From contig PNOH01000013.1 in assembly GCA_013824715.1 (NCBI GenBank), forward strand, positions 37,686 to 101,685: a stretch of DNA of 64,000 nt, written 5' to 3'. The position numbers and the translations under genes are program-made. The notes under the pieces were generated by a model. That model saw only the letters and a list, made by a program, of their open reading frames with translations. It had not been told where the DNA came from and did not search any database. Each line of letters opens with the position of its first letter. The first letter of the stretch is position 1. Below are positions 16,439 to 24,688 of this stretch, in pieces. The stretch comes from Odoribacter sp. Lineage in GTDB: Bacteria > Bacteroidota > Bacteroidia > Bacteroidales > Prolixibacteraceae.

Positions 16439-17614
16439 TCAGGGATGTTTCATTTGCAGTATGGTTTCTTCGGCCCGTTGAATGATTTCTTCGCGCATAT
16501 TGGCCGCTGCAATCAACCTGATCCGTTCTTCATTCTGAGGAACCGAAGGATACACGAAGGCGGTGGTCATGATATGTTTATCCCAAAAGGATTTTGACAG
16601 TTGGATGGTTTCAAGCGAATTGCCTGATTTAACCGAAGTAATGGGCGCTTTTCCGTTGGTCAGATCAAAGCCTGCGGAAATGAGCGCTGCTTCAATACGT
16701 CGTTTCACATTCCACATGCGTTTGCTGAGTTCCGGAAATTCAACCCTGATGATGTCAAGTACCGTTTCGACACCTGCCAAAGCTGAAGGCAGTATGACAG
16801 TTGAATATACCAGGCTTGGGCTGTAGTATTGCATCCACTTCATCAGCGATGCCTTGCCGCAAATTACACCACCAATGTTGGCCAAAGCTTTACCGAGCGA
16901 AGCAGTATAAATTCCCTGATAATCAGAAATTCCCGAATGCTCCAGAATTCCCCTGCCGCTGGCCCCCAGGACACCAATCCCATGCGAATCGTCCACAACC
17001 GGAATGGCATCGTATTTCAAACAGAGGTCGTTGATTTCTTTGAACGAAGCTATTGTGCCTTCCGTAGAGAAAACCGATTCGGTGACCACAAAGCTTGTCC
17101 GGTATTTACCGCTTTTCTGCAAAAGCATTTCCAGATAATCCATGTTATTATGCCTGAAAGGAGAAATCTTACAACCTGAATTTTTTATTCCTTCCAACAA
17201 CGAAGAATGGGCACAGCGGTCAACAAACACGATATCTTCAGGATTGGCAATGGCATTGAATAGCCCTAAATTGGCCTGATAGCAAGATGGATAAATCAAG
17301 GTTTGTTCAGTTCCGGTGAAATCTGAAATCTTTTGCTCTACGCGGTGGTGCAAATCGGAATAGCCGCTGCAAACGGGTGTTGCGCACAATGAAGAACCAT
17401 ATTTTTCAATCGCTTTTATACATGCGAGTTTCAACTGCGGATGGTTGGCGATTCCTAAATAATTATTCGAGGCCAAATCAATAAAATGTTCTCCTTCGAT
17501 GATTATCTCATCGCTTAATTCCGATTGAACCAAATGGTAAAAAGGATTATGCATGGCTTTTTCAACAATACCCAAATCCAGTTCAAACCGGTTGTAAAAA
17601 TCAATTTTTTTCAT
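16439..17614 (-). CDS. Alpha-oxoamine synthase (KBL/AONS/SPT-type PLP enzyme)
   Basis: 391-residue fold-type I PLP enzyme that condenses an amino acid with an acyl thioester with loss of CO2, giving a 2-amino ketone. Visible landmarks: ASNNYLGIANHP (48-59), His136 stacking on PLP (VDRCAHSS), VVDDSHGIGVLG (206-217) with the cofactor Asp and His211, and the Schiff-base Lys242 in ASLGKALANIGG. The usual GxGGSR-type glycine block after YLG is replaced by YGSSLCATPVCSGY, so it is not a standard biotin BioF or 2-amino-3-ketobutyrate ligase. The acyl carrier protein gene lies 6 bp upstream, suggesting an acyl-ACP donor. It could be a serine palmitoyltransferase-like or sulfonolipid-type (CapA/CFAT-like) enzyme; the substrate is not known. 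Confidence 0.85.
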   Translation of the reverse strand: MKKIDFYNRFELDLGIVEKAMHNPFYHLVQSELSDEIIIEGEHFIDLASNNYLGIANHPQLKLACIKAIEKYGSSLCATPVCSGYSDLHHRVEQKISDFTGTEQTLIYPSCYQANLGLFNAIANPEDIVFVDRCAHSSLLEGIKNSGCKISPFRHNNMDYLEMLLQKSGKYRTSFVVTESVFSTEGTIASFKEINDLCLKYDAIPVVDDSHGIGVLGASGRGILEHSGISDYQGIYTASLGKALANIGGVICGKASLMKWMQYYSPSLVYSTVILPSALAGVETVLDIIRVEFPELSKRMWNVKRRIEAALISAGFDLTNGKAPITSVKSGNSLETIQLSKSFWDKHIMTTAFVYPSVPQNEERIRLIAAANMREEIIQRAEETILQMKHP

Positions 17615-17620
17615 GATTTA

Positions 17621-17857
17621 CTATTTATGTATCTCGGCTTCCAAAATCTCAATAATATCTTGTACCGTTTTAATTTTCCCGACTTCACCCATATCAACCT
17701 CGTACGAAAATTCCGATTCAATGGCATTGATAACCATCAGCATATCCAGCGAATCAAGAAACAGATCGTCGGTTAAACTCATATCCGTAGTGATGGGATA
17801 TTTGATTTCTTTAACCGATCGGACAATCTCAATAACTTTTTCTTCTGTTGTTTTCAT
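17621..17857 (-). CDS. Dedicated acyl carrier protein
   Basis: 78-residue acidic helical protein. The phosphopantetheine attachment serine is Ser36 in LFLDSLDMLMVIN, the standard ACP motif. It is distinct from the housekeeping acpP context (no fabF or fabD nearby) and sits 6 bp before the alpha-oxoamine synthase and 21 bp after the flavin oxidoreductase, so it probably carries an acyl chain for this cluster alone. Confidence 0.93.
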   Translation of the reverse strand: MKTTEEKVIEIVRSVKEIKYPITTDMSLTDDLFLDSLDMLMVINAIESEFSYEVDMGEVGKIKTVQDIIEILEAEIHK

Positions 17858-17878
17858 GGGTTATTTGATATTATTGGT

Positions 17879-19111
17879 TTATATTTCTATCGGGGAAGGG
17901 ATGTGTGTCCTCGGCTGATGGTGATAACATCTGGTAGGATGCAACGAATCGCACATCACGGCACATTGGTTACAACTTACACATTTGCTCTCGTAAAACG
18001 GATCTTTTTTCAGTTTCAGTACCAGGTTGGGCTCTGTAATAAACGGGCGGCACAGGCTTACAAAATCGATCCCGCAATCGTGGATCGCATGATTGATCTC
18101 ACTTCCGCTTCTGAAACCGCCCACTACAATAATCGGGATACGTGTAACTTTACGAGCAAGAAGCGCATAAGGCAGGTTATACATGGGTTGAAGCACAAAA
18201 AACCGTTTTTTCATCGAAGGAAAAATCATGTTTCGGGCAATCCATTTATAGAAAGGACTCTTCCCTTTATAAATATTGTTTTCAGCTAGGATACATTCAC
18301 CGGGAAAATCACCCCTGAAAATATTAAACGGAGCATCCATCGTGCCGTAGCTGATTTCGATGGCGCTGACCTGCATCTTGTCGAGAAAATCAATCAGATG
18401 AAGAAACTGATCCTGCGAAAAAGGTTTTTTGTAATCGTCGGAAGCGCTGATCTTGACCAGTATCGGGAAATCATGACCACATTTATCCCTGATATTTTCA
18501 ATTATTTTTTGCAGGAAGAGTGTTCCCACATTAGTTACAAGATCGGGTTTAAACTCGTCTGTCCGGTTGTTTATTGAAGAAAGCAGAAACTGATGTATCA
18601 GATAGCCATGTGCAGCATGTAACTGAACACCGTCAAAACCTGCTTTTTGGGCAAGTAATGCTGCCTTGCCAAACGAACTAATTAATCCAGATATCTCTGG
18701 AATTGTCAGTACATGGGGTATTTCTTTAAAGTATTCCGATTTTTTCGATGAAACCCCAACCACCGGGCATCCGGTAACCGAACTCAAGGTTTGACGGCCG
18801 GTATGGGCAATTTGCAGAAAAGCCTTGCACTCGTACCCATGCAACATTTCTGTCAATCCCGAAAAAGAGTTCATCATTTCCGGAGAATCGCATCCGGCCT
18901 GCCCGGGATGCATCGCTTTGCCATTCCGGGTGACATAGGCAAAGCCGGTAATAACAGCGGCAACATCGTGGGCAGCTAAATGCTTGTAAATATGGAAGTA
19001 CGACTCAGTCGGAAAACCATGTTCGTCGGCAGCTCCTTCAAACGTGGCCGACCGGATAATCCTGTTTTTCAGCCTGACTGAGCCAATATATGCCTCTTCA
19101 AATATTTCCAT
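17879..19111 (-). CDS. NADH:flavin oxidoreductase (old yellow enzyme family) with C-terminal Cys cluster
   Basis: 410-residue FMN TIM-barrel enzyme. The N-terminus (VRLKNRIIRSATFEGAAD) and the barrel blocks AGFDGVQLHAAHGYLIHQFL and RTDEF are classic for the family, including the active-site His-Ala-Ala-His. The last 35 residues carry CVSCNQCAVMCDS...RC, resembling the [4Fe-4S] site of 2,4-dienoyl-CoA reductase, but the C-terminal NAD(P)-binding half of that enzyme is absent. It probably reduces an activated C=C bond of a cluster intermediate. It lies between the UbiA gene (9 bp) and the ACP gene (21 bp). Confidence 0.9.
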   Translation of the reverse strand: MEIFEEAYIGSVRLKNRIIRSATFEGAADEHGFPTESYFHIYKHLAAHDVAAVITGFAYVTRNGKAMHPGQAGCDSPEMMNSFSGLTEMLHGYECKAFLQIAHTGRQTLSSVTGCPVVGVSSKKSEYFKEIPHVLTIPEISGLISSFGKAALLAQKAGFDGVQLHAAHGYLIHQFLLSSINNRTDEFKPDLVTNVGTLFLQKIIENIRDKCGHDFPILVKISASDDYKKPFSQDQFLHLIDFLDKMQVSAIEISYGTMDAPFNIFRGDFPGECILAENNIYKGKSPFYKWIARNMIFPSMKKRFFVLQPMYNLPYALLARKVTRIPIIVVGGFRSGSEINHAIHDCGIDFVSLCRPFITEPNLVLKLKKDPFYESKCVSCNQCAVMCDSLHPTRCYHHQPRTHIPSPIEI

Positions 19112-19120
19112 GGTGGTATT

Positions 19121-20140
19121 CTAAGCCTTGATGTTCGTGTGTAAGTTGAACAGGAAGCCTACAAAAACATAGGTTATTAAGAAGAGGATTAATCCCAACT
19201 CGGGATTGAAAAGCGACACAATACTTGCCTGACCGCAGGTACATGCCCTGAAATTGGTGACCAGTGAATAGTAAGTCATTTCCCCCTGCGGATTTTGGTA
19301 ATACAAAACGCCGGTCCATACCTGCAGGAACAAAGTCATCAATCCAAGAATGATGAAGATGTTATTCAATTCAATCTGAAATCCTTTAAAAACGTAATAC
19401 CCGATCAGGAATAGAATAGAGGGCAAAAATGACGCTGCAATAGAAATATATTTGTTTGTAATCAATCCATATTCAACCACAATTGTATTTTTGCCAGCAG
19501 CTTTGTCTCCGGTATAATCCTTGAAATAGGTGTAATAGGTCATCAGGGCATTCATAATGGCAATTAAAGCCAGAGCGCTGAAACGGCTTCGCGTAAAATA
19601 AATTTCCATTGGACCACAGGCATAAAACCCATACAGCGCACACATCGAAATCATTACACCAAACACAATATTTCCCCATATTCCATGCCCTTTGGCATAT
19701 TCATAAATCACGTTTAAAACGGCTCCGGCCACCAGGGGAAGAATGGCCACAGGCTCAAGATAAAACCAGGTAACCAGAAAAATGACCAGCATTAATAACA
19801 AGGACAGGGCCAAAGCATGATAACGGTTAAGCTCACCTGTAACCATTGGCCGCTGCGGGGCATTAATTTTATCCTCCTTATAACCCAGAAAATCGTTCAC
19901 TATCTGGTTAATTCCCCAGGCCAGAAAAAGTATAAGAATAATGACAATCTGTTTGGTAAGCGAGGCCGGGACTTCAATTGTTCTTACAAGTCCTGATGTT
20001 CCCCTTTCTCCAATCGTATTGGCAATAAACTGATAATGGGCTACGCCAACCCACCCGGCAATTCCAGTCACAAAAGAATAGTAGATGCGCATGGATTTTC
20101 CATAAGCTTTCAAAAATCGGATTGTTGCGGTTCTGTTCAT
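19121..20140 (-). CDS. UbiA-family prenyltransferase with altered first Asp motif
   Basis: 339-residue integral membrane prenyltransferase with about eight to nine helices. The second Asp motif is intact (KDYTGDKAAGKNTIVVEYG). The first reads NQIVNDFLGYKEDKINAPQR: the final Asp and the DKIN..RP context are kept, but the middle Asp of NDxxDxxxD is Gly. UbiA enzymes transfer a polyprenyl group to an aromatic or glycerol-phosphate acceptor. The KIN-P-RP context recalls the lipid-type (DGGGP synthase-like) branch, so the acceptor may be a lipid headgroup rather than a quinone precursor. There are no menaquinone genes nearby. Gaps of 9-12 bp to neighbours place it firmly in the operon. Confidence 0.88.
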   Translation of the reverse strand: MNRTATIRFLKAYGKSMRIYYSFVTGIAGWVGVAHYQFIANTIGERGTSGLVRTIEVPASLTKQIVIILILFLAWGINQIVNDFLGYKEDKINAPQRPMVTGELNRYHALALSLLLMLVIFLVTWFYLEPVAILPLVAGAVLNVIYEYAKGHGIWGNIVFGVMISMCALYGFYACGPMEIYFTRSRFSALALIAIMNALMTYYTYFKDYTGDKAAGKNTIVVEYGLITNKYISIAASFLPSILFLIGYYVFKGFQIELNNIFIILGLMTLFLQVWTGVLYYQNPQGEMTYYSLVTNFRACTCGQASIVSLFNPELGLILFLITYVFVGFLFNLHTNIKA

Positions 20141-20152
20141 TGTGACAGGTTT

Positions 20153-21445
20153 TTATAGTTGTGATAATTTTTCATAGAATCGGGTGGGCTCACCCCTGTC
20201 CCAGCCAGCATAAATTTGCTCCGAAAGCTCCGGCTTTAAAGGCAGGTTCACAGATCCATTCTCAAGATACTTTTCGTAAATTTCGCTGGCAAACTGATCG
20301 CAGAGCAGGCATTGCCCCGGTGTATGGAATTCTGTGCGCATGTTGTAGTAGATCGTGTCGAAATCATCGGTGGCGACATTTCCAAATGAAAAATTCAGGA
20401 ACTCACAGGGTTGCAAATCGCCTTTGGCATTGATATAAAAACGGTCAGTCCCGCCGGCTGTACATCCAAACATTTCAGGCTCTTCCTCCATCAGCATGCA
20501 ATAAACAAACGGAAACCCGATATGAGTTTTCGCCTGATTGTATCTGGTCACTTTTTCCTTTACAATCGCTGCATCTTCAGCATTAAATTTTTCGATTTGG
20601 CCGTGAAGCCAGCCTCCGGCAGTTTTGGGCTTGATCAACTGAACCAGACAACCACCAAACTGTTTCTGCAAATCAAGTATCCGCTCGAAAGTGCCATCTT
20701 TGAAGCTTTCAGGCAACAAACAGGTGTTAAACATGACCGGAATATTCCCGGCATGACACATGGCAATCCCTTTAACCATGGACGACCAGGCTTCGTCGTT
20801 GCCCATAAACGCATTCATTTTTTCTGGTGAATCGGTGTGCAGCGAGAACATTACTCCCATCAGGTTCTTATTTTTCCGAAGCATTTTCAATCGTTCAGGA
20901 GTCATGCCAAAACCGGTTGAATTAATCAGGATTTCCGATCGGTCGTCAATGGCATTGCATACTTGAAGCAGCCTGTCGAATACCAGAAATGGTTCGCCGC
21001 CTTCGAGGTTGAAAAATGCCACGCCCTTGTCCTGTAATTTGCGTACAACCTTCACCAACACTTCAATGTCAACATCTTTTCCTTTGTCGTATTTCTGATA
21101 GCAATGTTCACAATTGAACCGGCATGCCGAAGTGACTGAAATCAGTACCGAAACCGCTGGCATTTTCTCATCAAACACAGTCACTTTATCGCACGCGGTA
21201 TAAAAGGCTTTTGTCGGAAAGAATGGCACGTACAGGTTTACTTTAGTCAGTCGGCCAATTTTCACATATTTGTTTTCTTTCATTTTTGAAAAGAAGTACA
21301 GCAGTCTTTTCAGTATCCGGGCATAATGCCGAACCTTGATTTTCCCGGCCAGGAGCCGGGCTGTATAATGAAGAAAGACTGATCGCTGGATTCGTAAATC
21401 TTCCAACCACTTGTGAGTCCCTATTAAAAATTTTATCCGTTCCAT
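20153..21445 (-). CDS. Radical SAM protein with SPASM-like C-terminal cluster region
   Basis: About 430 residues from the ATG at 21445 (MERIKFLIG); a TTG nine bases upstream is the alternative. The radical SAM motif CRFNCEHC gives Cys108, 112 and 115, followed by the SAM-contact block FFNLEGGEPFLVF. The C-terminal third has scattered Cys in FGCTAGGTDRFYINAKGD, LQPCEFLNFSFGN and PGQCLLCDQF, consistent with a SPASM domain binding auxiliary [4Fe-4S] clusters. The N-terminal 95 residues are a helical region not typical of peptide-maturing enzymes, and no small precursor-peptide gene is found, so a lipid or small-molecule substrate is more likely. Confidence 0.87.
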   Translation of the reverse strand: MERIKFLIGTHKWLEDLRIQRSVFLHYTARLLAGKIKVRHYARILKRLLYFFSKMKENKYVKIGRLTKVNLYVPFFPTKAFYTACDKVTVFDEKMPAVSVLISVTSACRFNCEHCYQKYDKGKDVDIEVLVKVVRKLQDKGVAFFNLEGGEPFLVFDRLLQVCNAIDDRSEILINSTGFGMTPERLKMLRKNKNLMGVMFSLHTDSPEKMNAFMGNDEAWSSMVKGIAMCHAGNIPVMFNTCLLPESFKDGTFERILDLQKQFGGCLVQLIKPKTAGGWLHGQIEKFNAEDAAIVKEKVTRYNQAKTHIGFPFVYCMLMEEEPEMFGCTAGGTDRFYINAKGDLQPCEFLNFSFGNVATDDFDTIYYNMRTEFHTPGQCLLCDQFASEIYEKYLENGSVNLPLKPELSEQIYAGWDRGEPTRFYEKLSQL

Positions 21446-21450
21446 GTCAT

Positions 21451-22497
21451 TCAAATTAACTGGTTTTCCTTATACCATTGCACTGTTTTTTTGATACCAT
21501 CCTCCAAAGAGTATTGGCAACTAAAAGAGAGCTCGTCTTCAGCTTTTTGGGCGCTGTAACAAATCGAATCGTAAAACATGTTTACCCTTGCACGGGTCAG
21601 AAATGGAGCGCTTTTCATTTTCAGAAGTGATGCAGCCAGTTCGGCTAAAAAACCAATGGGCCATGCAATTGCTTTGGGAATAATCAGTGGCTTTTTTACT
21701 CCCATTTCCCGACAGATCAGCCTGAAGATTTCATCTTGTTTACAAACAGTTTTATTCCCGATGATGTAGCTGTTGAACCCATTGGGTGCATGTTGAATTG
21801 CCAGATGAAATGCCCGCGCCAGGTCGCGCACATAAATGACATGGAACTGGTTTTTTGTACTTCCGGGACCGAAAGGCATACGCGACTTTACAAACTTCAT
21901 GTATTCGTAAAACCCTGAAGAAAACTCCCTTTCTCCGTACACCCAAACTGGCTGAATAACTGTTACATTTAAATTGTGTTTGATGGCAAATTCCCCGGTC
22001 TCCTTCACTGCTATCGTCTTACTGATGCGGTAATGGTTCATTCCCGATGGCCAGACCTGATCCAGAAAATAGGGATAGCGTGGATTATGGGGCGATTGTT
22101 CATCTTTGGGAATCTCGCAATCTTCTTCACCATAACAGGAAACTGAACCTGTGGTGATGATCCGTTTGATGTTATTGGTTAGGCAGGCCATCAAAACGTT
22201 TCGGGTTCCGGTGACATTCGTATCATAGAAATCCTGCCACTGGCCCCAATCCGTGACTTTCCCGGCGTCGTGAATGACAACTGAAGCGCCTTTTGTGGCC
22301 AGAATTAATGAATCAAGGTCTGTTATGTCGGCATATTCCAACTTAACCGGAAGCGTTTGAAGAAAGTGCGGAGTACTCTTTTGCCGGATACCACATACAA
22401 CCTGATAACCCTGCATTGAAAAATATTCAGCAAGGTGGCTACCAATGAAACCGTTGGCCCCGGTCAGAAAGATAATATCATCAGTTGTAAGATTCAT
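21451..22497 (-). CDS. NAD-dependent epimerase/dehydratase (extended SDR, 3-beta-HSD-like)
   Basis: 348 residues from the ATG at 22497 (MNLTTDD). The dinucleotide-binding motif IIFLTGANGFIGSHL is at the N-terminus, the catalytic Ser lies in TTGSVSCYGE, and the YxxxK pair is in NHYRISKTI. The architecture resembles 3-beta-hydroxysteroid dehydrogenase or ketosphinganine-reductase-like (CerR-type) extended SDRs that reduce or oxidise lipid ketones and alcohols. With an oxoamine synthase in the operon, reduction of a 2-amino ketone is a reasonable guess. The start overlaps the end of the upstream ThiL-like gene by 17 bp, indicating translational coupling. Confidence 0.85.
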   Translation of the reverse strand: MNLTTDDIIFLTGANGFIGSHLAEYFSMQGYQVVCGIRQKSTPHFLQTLPVKLEYADITDLDSLILATKGASVVIHDAGKVTDWGQWQDFYDTNVTGTRNVLMACLTNNIKRIITTGSVSCYGEEDCEIPKDEQSPHNPRYPYFLDQVWPSGMNHYRISKTIAVKETGEFAIKHNLNVTVIQPVWVYGEREFSSGFYEYMKFVKSRMPFGPGSTKNQFHVIYVRDLARAFHLAIQHAPNGFNSYIIGNKTVCKQDEIFRLICREMGVKKPLIIPKAIAWPIGFLAELAASLLKMKSAPFLTRARVNMFYDSICYSAQKAEDELSFSCQYSLEDGIKKTVQWYKENQLI

Positions 22498-23503
22498 TCC
22501 GTAGAAAATCAAGCAGTTTGTTTAAATAGTCCTGCCTCGAATTGTAATCACGTGCAGAAACATTGTATCGTTCCAGGTTCCAAACCTTGCCATCATCAGT
22601 GAGAATCCGGGTTTCAGCTTTTGTGAATTCACCGATCAGGGCGAACTTCAGGTCTTTGGCATGAGCAACTTTCAAAAATGCTTTATTATTTTCCGGAGGA
22701 ACAGCAAACACCAATTCGTATTCACCACATTCCCCCATAAAAAGCGCTTCCTTAGGTACCTTCAATAGTCGGCACAGCAACTTTGTCTCCGGAAGATAAG
22801 GAAGATTTTCAACTTTATACCCGAGTCCGTTAAGTTCGGCAAGCGTGTTTAATGCATTCAACACCCCATCGCTGGAGTCTATGCAACAGGAAGCCCATTG
22901 CCCGATCAGTTGCGATTCCTTTATCCGGACCGGGAAATAGTTGTCCACGAACTGGCTTTCCAACTGCACGAACTGTTCGCGATCAAAAAGCGAAAACGCA
23001 GCCTCTATATTTCCTGCACCGATTGCACCGGTCATATAAATGTGGTCTCTTTCTGTTGCGCCTTTTCTGGAGATCGGGTTAGGCGAAAATCCCAGGCAGG
23101 TACCAGTGTAACTCCAATGGCTGGCCATACCCATATCGCCTCCAATTGAGCCAATTTCACAAATTTTTAAAACAGCAGCAATGCCCTGAGCCAATTTTGT
23201 AACATACTCCCGGTCCCACGACGAGGAGGCTCTGACGGCATGGGCATAAGCATACGGAATACCGCCAACCGCCAGAATATCGCTAATAGTTGCAGCAGCA
23301 AGATTGTATCCTAACCGGAATGGGTTATCGGTACGAAATAGATCCTCGTCAGAAAATTCGTCGGTAGTGAAAAGTAATTTGCCGGTTCCGCAGGTCAAAA
23401 CTTCAGCGTCTGACTCAAAGAACTTGTTTTGCATATATGGGCTGACTGGAAGCTCAGTCAGAAAAATATCAATCAGTTCCTTTTCTCCCAGACAGTTTTT
23501 CAT
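22481..23503 (-). CDS. ThiL/AIR-synthase-fold protein, not a canonical thiamine-phosphate kinase
   Basis: 340 residues of the PurM/ThiL superfamily, first gene of the minus-strand cluster. Conserved family blocks are present in modified form: YNLAAATISDILAVGGIPYA, GSIGGDMGMA, CCIDSSDGVLNALN and MGECGEYELVF. The ThiL signature GDDAA is missing; the corresponding segment is ESDAEVLTCGTG followed by FTTDEFSDEDLF. A canonical ThiL is encoded at 56748-57797, so this copy probably phosphorylates or activates another substrate with ATP. The link to the lipid-like cluster is by position only. Confidence 0.8.
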   Translation of the reverse strand: MKNCLGEKELIDIFLTELPVSPYMQNKFFESDAEVLTCGTGKLLFTTDEFSDEDLFRTDNPFRLGYNLAAATISDILAVGGIPYAYAHAVRASSSWDREYVTKLAQGIAAVLKICEIGSIGGDMGMASHWSYTGTCLGFSPNPISRKGATERDHIYMTGAIGAGNIEAAFSLFDREQFVQLESQFVDNYFPVRIKESQLIGQWASCCIDSSDGVLNALNTLAELNGLGYKVENLPYLPETKLLCRLLKVPKEALFMGECGEYELVFAVPPENNKAFLKVAHAKDLKFALIGEFTKAETRILTDDGKVWNLERYNVSARDYNSRQDYLNKLLDFLRNESYN

Positions 23504-23632
23504 AGATAAAGATTAGTTGTGCATTCCGGAATCACACTAAGTCAACGACAGAAAAATTATGCTTTTCATTATTGACGATTTTATATACGTGAAATAGGAT
23601 TTGGAGTTGCCTGAATAAGAATCACCCTGTTA

Positions 23633-23663
23633 TTGCGAATCATGCTCATTTCATGTATTTTTG
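23633..23663 (+). promoter_or_regulatory. trpS promoter
   Basis: TATTTTTG (23656-23663) matches the -7 consensus TAnnTTTG exactly, with TTG at 23633-23635 about 20 bp upstream. It leads into a short leader before the ATG at 23687. It also rules out translation from the TTG at 23633, which is part of the promoter. Confidence 0.7.
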
Positions 23664-23686
23664 CTTCCCATTTTAAAAAGGAAATC

Positions 23687-24688
23687 ATGACCAAACAGAT
23701 AGTTGTCAGTGGCATCAGGCCAACCGGAAATTTGCACCTCGGAAATTATTTCGGCGCGGTGCGCAGCTTTTTAAAAATGCAGGAAGATTATAACTGCTAT
23801 TTTTTTATTGCCGACATTCATTCGCTCACCACACATCCAACTCCAGGAGACCTTCAGGTTGGAGTAAAACAGGTGCTGGCCGAATATCTGGCTTGCGGCA
23901 TTGATCCGGAGAAAGCGACCATTTTTATCCAAAGCGATGTTCCTGAAGTGTCGGAATTGTATGCTTTCCTGAACATGAACGCTTATCTGGGAGAGTTGGA
24001 ACGCACCACTTCGTTCAAGGAAAAAGCACGCAAACAACCCGAAAATGTGAATGCCGGTTTGCTGACTTACCCGGTTTTAATGGCTGCCGACATCATCATT
24101 CATAAAGCGCAATTTGTTCCGGTAGGAAAAGATCAGGAGCAAAACCTGGAAATGGCCCGCAAGTTTGCCGGACGTTTCAACCGCATGTACAACTGCGAAC
24201 TGTTCCCGCTTCCGCAACCTTTTACCTTCGATGGCGGCGATATGATCAAAGTTCCGGGACTTGATGGCAGCGGAAAGATGGGCAAATCGGAAGGAAATGG
24301 AATTTTCCTGGTTGAAGACCCGAAAGATATCCGCAAAAAGGTGATGCGGGCCGTTACCGATGCCGGTCCGATTGAACCCAACAGCAAAAAGACTGACGCA
24401 GTGGAAAACTTATTTACCCTTTTAAAAATTGTTTCGACCCCTGATGTGGTAACGCACTTCGATGCGGCTTATAACGATTGCAGCATCCGCTACGGCGACC
24501 TGAAAAAACAACTGGCCGAAGACATTATTTCATTCACAGCGCCCATTCGCGAGCGCATTCTGGAAATCCTGAAAGACGAAGCCTATCTGGGCAAGGTTGC
24601 CCGAATGGGAGCCGAACGAGCCCGCGAATCGGCACAAAAAACATTGGAAGAAGTAAAAGATGTGATTGGGTTCAGGAGATTGTTCTAA
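23687..24688 (+). CDS. trpS: Tryptophanyl-tRNA synthetase
   Basis: Class I aminoacyl-tRNA synthetase charging tRNA-Trp. From the ATG at 23687 it has 333 residues, the normal length. The HIGH-type motif is in RPTGNLHLGNYFGA and the KMSKS-type loop is GKMGKSEGN. ADIIIHKAQFVPVGKDQEQN is the typical Trp-binding region. The stop overlaps that of the convergent rimM by the four bases CTAA. Confidence 0.96.
   Translation: MTKQIVVSGIRPTGNLHLGNYFGAVRSFLKMQEDYNCYFFIADIHSLTTHPTPGDLQVGVKQVLAEYLACGIDPEKATIFIQSDVPEVSELYAFLNMNAYLGELERTTSFKEKARKQPENVNAGLLTYPVLMAADIIIHKAQFVPVGKDQEQNLEMARKFAGRFNRMYNCELFPLPQPFTFDGGDMIKVPGLDGSGKMGKSEGNGIFLVEDPKDIRKKVMRAVTDAGPIEPNSKKTDAVENLFTLLKIVSTPDVVTHFDAAYNDCSIRYGDLKKQLAEDIISFTAPIRERILEILKDEAYLGKVARMGAERARESAQKTLEEVKDVIGFRRLF

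Noticed and set aside
16439..17614. Biotin synthesis gene bioF
   Set aside because: No bioA, bioB, bioC or bioD neighbours, a private ACP is adjacent and the conserved glycine block differs.
23633..23686. Upstream TTG start for trpS
   Set aside because: The segment contains the promoter boxes; the ATG at 23687 gives a normal TrpS N-terminus.
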